From positions 2,845,695 to 2,909,694 of the forward strand of contig OY755190.1 in assembly GCA_963576735.1 (NCBI GenBank): a stretch of 64,000 nucleotides of DNA, written 5' to 3'. The position numbers and the translations under genes are program-made. Each line of letters starts with the position of its first letter. Positions within the stretch are counted from its first letter, which is position 1. Source of the DNA: Bedellia somnulentella. Taxonomy: Eukaryota; Arthropoda; Insecta; Lepidoptera; Bedelliidae. Positions 30,980 to 40,560 of this stretch are shown piece by piece. The notes below the pieces were generated by a model. The model ran no database searches. It worked only from the letters and a program-made list of their open reading frames with translations, and was not told where the DNA came from.

Positions 30980-31148
30980 AATATAACATAACATAAACGT
31001 TAACGCCGTTTATCCCCGAAGGGGTTGGCAGAGGTACCAATACTTCTGAGCTCACATGGCAGCGCCATCTAGTGTCCAGAGAAGGTACCCACGTTTTGCT
31101 TAGACAGTGTACTCACGTGATAGGGGGCAGGCCTATCGCCGTTTTTGT
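30980..31148 (-). mobile_element. SINE-B, second subtype, 5' truncated
   Basis: (CATAA)n is followed by AACGCCGTTTATCCCCGAAG and CATCTAGTGTCCAGAGAAGG, the body of the subtype at 23.9 kb. The tRNA-like head is missing. Confidence 0.8.
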
Positions 31149-31955
31149 ACTTGCTTTATTACTACGGTATTTTATTCGTATCCAACCTCAATAGCTAAGT
31201 GGGAAGGATTTCGGCCTTAAATACATGGGGTATAAGTACAAATTTTGAAGTAGGTCTACCACATACATACATCATTTTAACCCCGTATATTTCTAATGGG
31301 TGGCACAGTTAAGAATTCTTCTAAAAATCGCGAGTCATTATTATAACCTCTTTTAAGGTAAGGTTCGTGTGGTCTTAACCTACTACGAAAACTATATTAC
31401 ATGACTAAGTTAAACTCAGTCATTTGGTATTCCTAACAATTTTTACTTGCTACTGAAATAGCTTTGAGGCACATAATGGCTTAAGAAAAGGACCGGTAAT
31501 GGAAACTCTAGGACAACTATTAAAGAATAAGACCTTTTTTATTTTACACGAGTAAAATCGAGAGAATCATACAAAGTGGCAATTTCCTGCCTTCCCAAAT
31601 AGAAATAAAAGGCGTGAAAATAATTTTGAAAAAAATTATATTAGAAATCAATCAAAACTTAATCTATCACACGTATATACGTTCTCTGTAATAAAACAAG
31701 TTGAGTTTAGTATTCACACATATAAAAATTTCTTATTCAATTCAATATGATAAAAGGGGCCCGTACTAGGTCAGCAGAAGTGTCGTAGAGCTTAAATCTA
31801 ATGGAGCCAATGAACTATCCTTTCAGATTTGCATCCCTTAGTCATCTATCTTCTAGGTGTCACCGATTGAGGACATCCGAAGGAATCTAAAAGCGGTGAA
31901 GGAGCGAATTTTAAATATAATAAATGGTAAAGGACTGTTATTACAAAGTACTTCA
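31149..31955. other. Intergenic DNA, possible old SINE and RTE scraps
   Basis: ATAGCTAAGTGGGAAGGATT near 31190 has a box-A-like look. CATACAAAGTGGCAATTTCC near 31570 resembles an RTE end. Both are too diverged to call firmly. Confidence 0.35.
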
Positions 31956-31957
31956 GA

Positions 31958-32218
31958 AGGTTCAAGTTTAACTTACATTTATACTTTTTCTCACGCTATA
32001 AGTTCCCATCAGGGTAGGCAGAAACAATCGTTCGCCACTTTGTACGATTTTGGAAACCCTCTCTAGTTTCATTTACATTCATCTATCTTCTCATACATGT
32101 CCTTTTATTCTTTGGACTTCGCACGCTTGCCTTTTGAGAACATTCTCTATTTGATCAAGGTGTGTCCGGTCTGAACTGACAATACCATTCACATTGGCTC
32201 TATATATCTCTGTCACCC
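31958..32218 (-). mobile_element. RTE 3' fragment
   Basis: Inverted RTE terminus and C-terminal coding region: CACGCTATAAGTTCCCATCA, GCCACTTTGTACGATTTTGG and CATTCATCTATCTTCTCATA. About 250 bp, diverged, no intact ORF. Confidence 0.7.
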
Positions 32219-32223
32219 ATTTT

Positions 32224-32491
32224 AGGGTTCCGTACGTCTGAATACAAAAACGGAACCCTTATAGGATCACTCGTGTATCTGTCCGTCCGTCGCTTACAGT
32301 CAATTATCTCCGAATCTATTAAACCGATTAAGTTGAAATTTGGTACACATATCAATTCCTGTGACCCAAACACAAAGGTGTGACGTGAGCAGATGAAATC
32401 TGTTTATGGGGATTATAGGAAAACCTATGAGAAGTCCATGCTATTAAAATAACATGGTAAATCACTCAATATCAACATCGTACGGAACCCT
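32224..32491. mobile_element. Inverted-repeat element with AGGGTTCCGTACG ends
   Basis: AGGGTTCCGTACG (32224-32236) and CGTACGGAACCCT (32479-32491) are perfect 13-bp inverted ends. The interior contains GGAACCCTTATAGGATCACT and a (GTCC)n-like run, a combination I know as an abundant lepidopteran repeat. No ORF. The downstream GCGAGTTCAACTCGC hairpin near 32500 may belong to it. Confidence 0.6.
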
Positions 32492-32610
32492 CTTCACGCG
32501 AGTTCAACTCGCTCTTGTCCCCTTTTTTTTCTCAGTCTCCGCTTAAAGTGTTTTAGGATAAAACAACGTTAAATTTACGTATACAAAAACCATCATAACA
32601 TATATGAAAA

Positions 32611-32855
32611 ATTAAAAAAAAAGATAGTATTTATTCATTGCCTAGGGGAACATCTGTAACAAAATACAAACAATTTACAAATTATTATCACCAAATCAAA
32701 AGTGCATAGTAAAATGATCGAAAACAAACAACAACAGAAAATAATATTAAAAATACTTTAAAAAGGAATAAAAGCACACAAAGGCAAAGAATTGGCTCCT
32801 GGCTCGGCATTATTTAAAGGCCTTTAAAACTGATTTTCAGCCAGAACCATAATGT
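32611..32855 (-). mobile_element. LINE 3' end (type H)
   Basis: A GATTTTCAGCCAGAACCAT block and upstream AT-rich UTR resemble 62.2-62.35 kb in the same orientation. Non-coding end of a 5'-truncated LINE. Confidence 0.45.
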
Positions 32856-33244
32856 ATAAAGGTTGAGAGACTTACATCTACCACTATGATACTCGTAGTA
32901 TCGTATACGAGTATGTAGGTGCGTATGGGAACAGTCTCGCCTGTATGACGTTTATGTCATACATTTTCTCCTCTATTGTTAAAGTATTAATATTTTCTTA
33001 TTTCTTTACTTGAAGAAGTAAAACCATCATTACATAATTCAATGTTTTTGACATGAATTGCTCATTACATGTTATTGGATTGAATCAGGCGTTACTTTGC
33101 GGAAATCCATAGCGATAATAATTTTAATAAGTTTCTTCGCTTAATTCCGGAAAATATTAATTATAATTAATTATATTATTTAGCGGAATTAAGCAACGAA
33201 AGTTATTAATATTAGTATTATGACATTCGTAAAAAACTGTTTTT
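32856..33244. other. Intergenic DNA
   Basis: Nothing recognised apart from GACATGAATTGCTCAT at 33049, a possible element C scrap. Confidence 0.35.
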
Positions 33245-33419
33245 CTGAAAGAAGTAGTAAATTGGTGTCCGAAGTATAAAAAATAAGAGTATGTGTGAAA
33301 AGATTGATGGATGTGAACGAGAGAGGTTGGTCTGGATCGCACAAAGTGGCGATCTATAGTCCCTGCCTACCGTAATGGGAACTAACGGCCTGAGTATATG
33401 TCTGTATGTATGTATGTGT
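33245..33419 (+). mobile_element. RTE 3' terminal fragment
   Basis: GATTGATGGATGTGAACGAG and CTGCCTACCGTAATGGGAAC are RTE end sequence with a (GTAT)n tail. Confidence 0.75.
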
Positions 33420-33451
33420 TTAGTTAGTATATTAATTTAATACTAACAATA

Positions 33452-33696
33452 ACATACATACATATACTCACGGCAATAATTCCCTGGAAGGGGTAGCCAG
33501 AGCTAAAGAATTAGAAATTCTTCAGCCACTTTTGGAAAGTTGAGTGGGGGAAAGATGGTATAATAAGGTTGTTGGTGATGGGTCTCCAAACCGCATCGCC
33601 CAATTTACCCTTGAAAACCCCAATACCGTTAGTCGCCTCTTACGTACACCCGCCGGTAGAAATGGGGTAGTGCTATTCTAAGCCGGCGCTACACAG
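33452..33696 (-). mobile_element. SINE-A, full length, with TSD
   Basis: A near-consensus copy. ACTAACAAT is present on both sides. Confidence 0.88.
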
Positions 33697-33821
33697 CTAT
33701 AACTAACAATTGTGTAAACAACAAAAACTCATTGAAAATATTCAGAACTTCGAGACCTAAACTCCATTTACTCTTTCAAGTAACTACAACCATAAAAGAG
33801 TTACGACATGTTTGTATAACT

Positions 33822-34068
33822 TAGCTTAACTGGCTTGGAATAGCCCAACCCCGTTTCTTCTTCTGGGTGTACGTAAGAGGCAGCTTAGGGTATTGGGGCT
33901 TTTTAATGGATTTTTGGGCGATGTGGTTGGAGACCCATCACCAACAACCTTTATTTCACCATCTTTTCCCCACTTAACTTTCAAAAGTGGCTGAGGAATT
34001 TCTAATTCCTTAGCTCTGACTACCCATTCTAGAAATTGACAGTCGTGAGTATATATATATGTATGAAT
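33822..34068 (+). mobile_element. SINE-A, full length, diverged head
   Basis: The head is AACTGGCTTGGAATAGCCC; the core and tail GTCGTGAGTATATATATATG are kept. Confidence 0.8.
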
Positions 34069-34561
34069 ATTTGTAAAACATCGATGTCAAAATACCAAAT
34101 CATTCGTTATAATGATACTTTGACTAGGCGCGCAGAAACACAAAGGAACTTTTAAAAACTCGATCGCAGATTCAGAGAAAGCACTCGTACGAAGTTAATG
34201 TGTTTTTAACGATTCTCTAATGTGAAAAGAATTAATTGTTTGTCTTTAAATATAGCCGAGAAGGCCTGTATTTTTATAAATCTTTATTTTTACCCACTTA
34301 TGGAACATATTTTTTTCATATTATTTATTGACTGAAAATAGCACCACCAACATATTCCCTCCCTTTCCAAATATTTTGCAATAAGTTTTGTGCGAAATGA
34401 AGTGGTCTGGGTGGTTCATTTATCTCTATCACCTCTTATCACCGATCCTTTATTTCAGCATCTCTCCTTTCCAACAGCTTGAAGTGACGTTACCTTTGAA
34501 CCCGTACTGGGACTACCTATCTGGCCTTACCATATGAAAGTATATTTAAAGCTAACCTGAC
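34069..34561. other. Intergenic DNA
   Basis: Nothing recognised. Confidence 0.4.
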
Positions 34562-34895
34562 ACATTTTTCAGTTTCTTTATAAATCTTTTTTCAACCGTA
34601 GAAATATTTTTCGATTTTTTTAATACATACATACATATACTCACGGCTGTAAATCCCAAAAAGGGGTACACAGAGCTTCAGAGCTAGAAACTCCTCAGCC
34701 ACATTTGGAATTGATAGGGGACAAAATTGTAGAAATAAAGTATCGTTGGATAAAAAACCCCACACCCTTAGTCACCTCTTACGACACCCGTGGTTAGGAA
34801 GGGGTAATGACATTCTAAGCCGGCACTTAACGGTCATACATATTTTTCAGTTTCCTTATAAATCTTTTTTCAACCGTAGAAATATTATTTGACAT
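34562..34895. repeat. About 55-bp direct duplication flanking a SINE-A
   Basis: CAGTTTCTTTATAAATC...CAACCGTAGAAATATT at 34562-34620 recurs at 34838-34895 with few changes. The SINE lies exactly between the two copies. Confidence 0.8.
34622..34833 (-). mobile_element. SINE-A with an internal deletion
   Basis: The GATGGGTCTCCAACCGC segment is missing. Head and tail are present. Confidence 0.82.
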
Positions 34896-35023
34896 TTCTA
34901 CTACTTTTCTTTTTTACAGCGTTTTAATTCCATAAGCATTCAACCTGTTATTTAAAACTATCATTTGCCGAGATGTTGTAATTTTGGGAGAGGAAAAGAC
35001 GGTTAAATAAAAGATCAGAACTG

Positions 35024-35475
35024 ACGGCTATTAATCTAAGGAAGGAGTACTTGAGCTTTAAAATAGGCATTCCGAGCTACCTTGCTGTGGAGAAAAGTTT
35101 GTGAAATAGAATAGAATAGAATAACTCTTTATTGCACATCAAACACAAATTTACAAAAGTAATAATATGATCAAACAGTTTACAGTGAGGTACAATTGGC
35201 GGTCTTATCGCTAAAAGCGATCTCTTCCAGACAACCTTTGGAAGGTGAGATCGATAAATTAATTATTTGGGTAGATGCACAAAACAAGGCCGAAAAAACA
35301 TAATAAGATATTAAGCTTACTTAAAACTAACTTATTTAATTTAAATAACAATATTGATAATATGAAATATTGGATGGTTGCTGATAGGTCTCCAGCCCGA
35401 AACCGATAGGTCACCTTTTATGAAAAATACGGTAAAAAATTAATTAGTGCTTTTTTAAGCCGACAGTATATAGCC
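35024..35475 (-). mobile_element. SINE-A, old, split by a LINE end
   Basis: ACGGCTATTAATCTAAGGAA starts it. It breaks at TGAAATA (35102), resumes after the repeat of TGAAATA (35363) with GTTGCTGATAGGTCTCC and ends at AAGCCGACAGTATATAGCC. Confidence 0.65.
35109..35362 (-). mobile_element. LINE 3' end (type E), (TATTC)n tail, with TSD
   Basis: The low end has (GAATA)n and ACTCTTTATTGCACATC; the body has ATCGCTAAAAGCGATCTCTT. The same sequence is found in plus orientation at 56.4 kb. TGAAATA flanks both sides. Confidence 0.7.
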
Positions 35476-35571
35476 GAGCTGTAACTTAAAAGCACCGTTA
35501 CCTTAGTCACCGTTTACGAGACTAACGGAAACATAGTATAGTGCTGTTCTTAACCAATACTACGCGGCTTT
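35476..35571 (-). mobile_element. SINE-A, degenerate 5' part
   Basis: TTACCTTAGTCACCGTTTAC and ACCAATACTACGCGGC keep the order of the 5' half. Confidence 0.5.
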
Positions 35572-35824
35572 TTGCATTTGACTTTCAGGGTATTTTATCA
35601 ATCTTAGAAAAACGATGCGTTAAGATCTAGCTAGAAGATTTTGTAAAAGACTGCGTCATCTAGGGAATGTTTTAAAGCATTATTTCCGCGCACAAAGCTC
35701 CGTTAAATCGCTGAAAGTCCTGATTGAGCTTTCCATCGAGGGAATAGTCAGGCACTTCTCATGTCATTTATTTATTGAGTGTTTAAGCAAATGAAATGAA
35801 AATTTATATGAACTAGGTTATGAC

Positions 35825-35892
35825 TACATACATTCATACATATACTCACGGCTAAATATCCCTAGAAGGGTAGTCAGAGCTTTAAAGTTCGT
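35825..35892 (-). mobile_element. SINE-A, 3' third only
   Basis: CATATACTCACGGCTAAATA to GTAGTCAGAGC; 5' truncated. Confidence 0.6.
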
Positions 35893-35989
35893 AACTTAAA
35901 TACGTAACCTACGTACGTACAGTACCTACAATGGTGAATAAATGTCTTTTCTTTCTTTTTCTGCTATTCGCTATGTGCTAGAAAAGAAG

Positions 35990-36080
35990 CGTGAAGAATA
36001 CGAGGGCAGTTTCAAAATATTGATGAATGTAAATGAAGTTGGATATTGACAAACCTCTCTCTCTTCCCTCACATTCATCA
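35990..36080. mobile_element. RTE scraps in opposite orientation
   Basis: ATTGATGAATGTAAATGAAG (plus) is followed by TCCCTCACATTCATCAA (minus). Both resemble the same RTE coding segment. Confidence 0.4.
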
Positions 36081-36208
36081 AGCTATATATAACTTTAGTC
36101 AACCCAACGCTTACTCTATAAATCCCACAAGGAGTTTTATAACTTTGCTTATGAAGATGATTTTAGAGAGAAGAAACTCTTTATATTCAATTTGTTTCAA
36201 ACTCAAAC

Positions 36209-36285
36209 ACCCGAAGGGGTTGGCAGAGGTTACGCTAATTTGACATACGCGTCATTGTAATACTTCTGGATATTACGTGATCTAT
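36209..36285 (-). mobile_element. SINE-B, 3' fragment
   Basis: CCCGAAGGGGTTGGCAGAGG and ATACTTCTGGATATTACGTG follow SINE-B order. Confidence 0.5.
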
Positions 36286-36675
36286 ATATTTATTCATTGA
36301 CTAAAATAAATAATAATAATTTATCATAAATTTACCTACAAAGATAAATTTTACAAAATTTAAGTAAAGTAAAGTTGCCCCACCTTCTACATTCCTTTTT
36401 TCATTTGTATCTATATTTCAACCGACCACCCTTATTTCATAATTTTCTTTTTATCGATTATGAACTTCCTACATGGTTTAGGGATTTCAACCTTGAATCG
36501 GTAAAGTGAAATTCGAATTGAAGACCCTCAAAATTCACATTTCATGGCTTTAATTAAATAAAATGATTAAACTTTTGAAATTTTAATGACTCTCATTGTA
36601 TGTTTATGGAAACATGACTGCAATTGCGGTATTATTACTTCGAATTTATTTATTTACTAGTGGATAGGCCCAATT
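36286..36675. other. AT-rich intergenic DNA
   Basis: Nothing recognised. Confidence 0.4.
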
Positions 36676-36946
36676 TGCTGTGTAGTGTCGACTTTGCTGT
36701 GTAGTGTCGGCTTAAAATAGCACTACCCCATTTCTTCCGGTGGGTGTACGTAAAAGGCGACTAACGGTATTGGGGCTTTTAAGGGATTTTTGGGCGATGC
36801 GGTTGGAGACCTATCACCAACAACCTTTATTTTACCATCTTTTCCCCACTCAACTTCCAAAAGTCGCTGAAGAATTTTATAATTCCCTAGCTCTGGCTAC
36901 CCCTTCAAGGGATTTATAGCCGTGAGTATATGAATGAATGAATGAA
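36676..36946 (+). mobile_element. SINE-A, full length, duplicated head, with TSD
   Basis: The head TGCTGTGTAGTGTCGACTT is repeated at once as TGCTGTGTAGTGTCGGCTT. The tail is (GAAT)n instead of (GTAT)n. GATAGGCCCAATTT before and AATAGCCCCAACTT after form a 13-bp target duplication with two changes. Confidence 0.88.
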
Positions 36947-37151
36947 TAGCCCCAACTTCGCACGTTTAGTGGTATTTTTTATATGTACTTACTTATTTAA
37001 CCACCTGATGTAATATAGTTTGATGATATATAGAATATAATTCATCTAATGGTTGTAAATTTGAACTAATGAAATTATTTTAATTAAGTTGAGTAATTTC
37101 GGAGCCTTCTCAACACTGATAACACAAATACACAAACAAATCTGTTCCAAT

Positions 37152-37373
37152 TATACATACATACATATACTCACGGCTATATTTCCCTAGAAGGGGTAGC
37201 CAGAGCTAAGGAATTATAAATTCCTCAGCCACTTTTGGAAGTTGAGTGGGGAAAAGATGGCAAAAATAAAGGTTGTTGGTGATGGGTCTTCAACCGCATC
37301 GCCCAAAAATCCAATAAAAAGCCCCAATAACCTTATTCGCCTCGTACGACATTCTAAGCCGGCACTACACGGC
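37152..37373 (-). mobile_element. SINE-A, internally deleted, next to the long inverted repeat
   Basis: The CACCCGTGGGTAGAAAGGGG segment is missing. It is flanked by TTCCAATT/ATCCAATT. Confidence 0.82.
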
Positions 37374-37377
37374 TATC

Positions 37378-37987
37378 CAATTGGCCTAGACCTCGCTTTT
37401 TTAACATACCCTTTTTATATTATAAATCGATAAAGGACATCAAACTTAACAACTTTGCCTATGGAATGCCTATCTAAAATATTGTAATTTTCAAAAAATA
37501 ATAATAATTAAAAATTGTCGTACCTAGTTCAAACTGAGAATGTATAGAATGAGATTCCTTGCTTCAGTGAAAATAAGAAATTAAAAAAAAAACATCTGAT
37601 CTATGCTTTTTGCTCTGTAAACAAAAACATAACTTCTTTCGGTATTTTCCAGTTCAATCGCTCGCTTACCGGTTTATTTTCATGATATTATTTTTCAACG
37701 ACGATCAATACAACTGGAAAATACCGAAAGAAGTTATTTTTTTGTTTACAGAGCGAAAAGCATAAATCAAATGTTTTTTTTTTAATTTCTTATTTTCACT
37801 GAAGCAAGGAATCTCATTCTATACATTCTCAGTTTGAACTAGGTACGACAATTTTTAATTATTATTATTTTTTGAAAATTACAATATTTTAGATAGGCAT
37901 TCCATGGGCAAAGTTGTTAAGTTTGATGTCCTTTATCGATTTATAATATAAAAAGGGTATGTTATAAAAGCGAGGCCTAGGCCAATT
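37378..37987. repeat. Long near-perfect inverted repeat (277-bp arms, 57-nt loop)
   Basis: The left arm 37378-37654 and right arm 37712-37987 are inverted copies. By eye they differ at only a handful of positions (for example TTTGCCTATGG versus TTTGCCCATGG). The outer ends are AATTGGCCTAGRCCTCGC; the inner ends are GGTATTTTCCAGTT. No ORF over 62 codons lies inside. An RNA made across it would form a hairpin of about 275 bp. It may be a foldback transposon or an inverted duplication. Confidence 0.9.
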
Positions 37988-38531
37988 ATAATAAGTATAA
38001 AAACTACCAACCCCTATTGAAAATAAAGCAATAATATGACATAGCATACCGCATATTCTATGGAGAGAACTAAACACAAAGGGTGGTGTGAGAAATTCCG
38101 AAATTCTGTAACATATTGGTGATGCAAATGAAGTGAAACGTATTACGTGATGTCAGTCACGTGTCATTTATTGAGGCGAGGTCACGTGTTAGTAATCGAT
38201 CATCTGGGATTAAGAGGGATGAACGAGGACCGAGGTTTTGCCGCCATCGCAGTTTGGAGCAATTTTTTAAGTATTTATTTAGGTTTAATCACGGATATGC
38301 TGCAATGATCTTCTTCCGTAGTATAAGGAGTGAGAGCAAATTTAGGTTGGCGTAATGTATATCTAAAATTCTAAACTCTTCTATACTAAATACATAAAGA
38401 GGTAAAGATTGTAATCTTGGTCATTCATAAGAGTTATTCTTTGGAAACCGATCAAGAAAAATTTTTATATTTAAGTAGGTCCAACCCTCGTTGCTTTTTG
38501 AGCACATTATTAACCAATATATTACCTATCT
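37988..38531. other. Intergenic DNA
   Basis: A 64-codon ORF at 38161 has no recognised motif. Confidence 0.4.
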
Positions 38532-38745
38532 TTACATATACTCACGGCTACAACTCTCTAAAAGGGGTAGCTAGAACTAAGGAATTAGAAATTCTGGAAT
38601 TTGTGTCGGGAAAATATTGTGAAATAAAGGTTGTTGGGGATGGGTCTCCAACCGCATCGCCCAAAAATCCCTTAAAAGCCCAAAAACCGTTAGTCGCCTC
38701 TTACGTACACCCACCGGAAGATATGGGGTAGTGCTATTCTAAGCC
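38532..38745 (-). mobile_element. SINE-A, head truncated
   Basis: It ends at GCTATTCTAAGCC; the last 13 bases of the head are missing. Confidence 0.82.
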
Positions 38746-38978
38746 AATTTCCGGAAGTAAAGAGGGGATCCCAAATAGCTTAAAATCTTGACTATTATAC
38801 ACATCTTAACAGTTCTATATATTTAACTGTGATGTAATAATTTATTGTACTAACGTTAAATTAAGAGACATATTTTTTTTGTATAGATTATTTAGATTTA
38901 CGCTTAGTTATTTGTTTCACCATGTTTTTGGACATCTATCTCACATGTCTTTAATTTATTGACCTCACCATTCAAAGG

Positions 38979-39100
38979 TTGTCTGGAAGCTTTTAGTGAT
39001 ATACCGCCAATCATTCTTTTTTTAATTTAATTTTGTTTGTTTATAAATGTTTCTCCTTTTTGTTTGATATACAAAAGAAGAGTTTTCTATTCCATTCTTT
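38979..39100 (+). mobile_element. LINE 3' end (type E), diverged
   Basis: GGTTGTCTGGAAGCTTTTAG followed by an AT-rich UTR resembles 56.4 kb. Confidence 0.5.
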
Positions 39101-39562
39101 AATATAACACTAATAAGCTGTACAAATATCTCTCCAACATTATAAGATTACTCTGTGGTAATCATTCAAACTACCCACCTCCTACTACACTTTCCTTCTG
39201 TACAAACAGATATTGTTCCTACGCTTGAACACCCACGCATTAGAAAACAGTTTTGTTTGCGACAACAAATTGCGTACAATTGCTTAGCGACAGCTAATTG
39301 CTTACAATTGCAAACAACTGCTTGGTGACAACTAATTGCTTACAATTACTGATAACTCAAAGTGCTTTGCTGTTCTCTCTGGCTCATTGTTTGCAGATTA
39401 ATCCCCTTGTCGTCTTATTAGTTCAACTTAATGTCAGAGGATGTTTTGAGCGGCGAATGAATGATGTAATATAGAAGTGGTATTTAGTGATCTTTCCATA
39501 TTTTTTTTTTAAGGATACTTGTCTTGGAGGATAACATTTTTCTTAATGATTTCTGTGTAATA
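39101..39562. other. Intergenic DNA with a short imperfect tandem repeat
   Basis: Near 39265-39350 a unit of about 45 bp (CTAATTGCTTACAATTRC) occurs twice with changes. Confidence 0.4.
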
Positions 39563-39640
39563 TTGTCTTAAGACAGCCTAACCCATTACTTCCCGCGGGT
39601 GGTTTACAGGGGACGAAGGGTACTGCGTTTTATAATCTTT
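39563..39640 (+). mobile_element. SINE-A, 5' part, diverged
   Basis: CCCATTACTTCCCGCGGGTG and GACGAAGGGTACTG follow the head subtype. Confidence 0.45.
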
Positions 39641-40348
39641 TAGGTATTAATACCTTGAGTGTCGGTATGTTTGTATACTTAAAAAAAAAACTTTAAATTA
39701 GAAGATAATCTTCCTTTTTGTAACTAATCTTGAAACCAACAGAGGCGGTTAATTTTAACTAAATCATCCAGTCAGTTATAACAAATTTACAGGAATTTTA
39801 AATTCTGAAACTTTTACTTTACTTGTGTTATAGTATTAAAAATTTCCGCTTTAACCTGTACACTTAAACCCGCTTTTATCTGCTTCTCGTATTACAGGTT
39901 GTGGGAGTCATGTTAGAGCGCACACTACTGCGGACTCACTCGCACATAGCAGCGTCTCACTCATATACCTACATAGCGGTATGCAAATGTTTTTCGAATT
40001 AAGCATAGATACAAATTATAAGTTGGTACACAGCAGGGCGTACTGGCCAGTATATTTTTGCTGTTTCCACACAGTAAATATAAAAAAAAAAGAATTAGTC
40101 TCTTAATATCTCTATATTACAGTGGAAAAACCGTAAGTACGAATCGTTTTCTACGGACAACTTGGACATTGTGTTTTCCTTGATCGTTAACAACGTAGAC
40201 AAATGGGATACATTTGTGATTTGGACATAAAGCTATATAACAATTGACTTGGCAAAACATATTGTCAGCGGGAACTCAACGGAAATACAAGTAGTTAGGA
40301 AGCAAATAAATACATACAGAGAATTTAAGATCTTTACATTTTGTAATA
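39641..40348. other. Intergenic DNA
   Basis: Nothing recognised. Confidence 0.4.
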
Positions 40349-40558
40349 TATACGTACATATGTATGATCATAGTTATAAATCAAAAAAGGGGTGCCCAGA
40401 ACCTCAATGTACAAAAATCGCAGCCATTTTCAAACTCGAGTGAGGAAGAGACTGTAAAATAAAGGTTGTTGGTGATGGGTCTTTCACCACATAGCCAAAT
40501 GGTCACTTAAAAAGCCCCAACATCCTAAGTCACATTTTAAAACAATCACGGGGAGATT
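40349..40558 (-). mobile_element. SINE-A, diverged, head lost
   Basis: GGTTGTTGGTGATGGGTC and AAAAAGCCCCAACATCC are clear. It joins the LINE directly. Confidence 0.7.
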
Positions 40559-40560
40559 TA

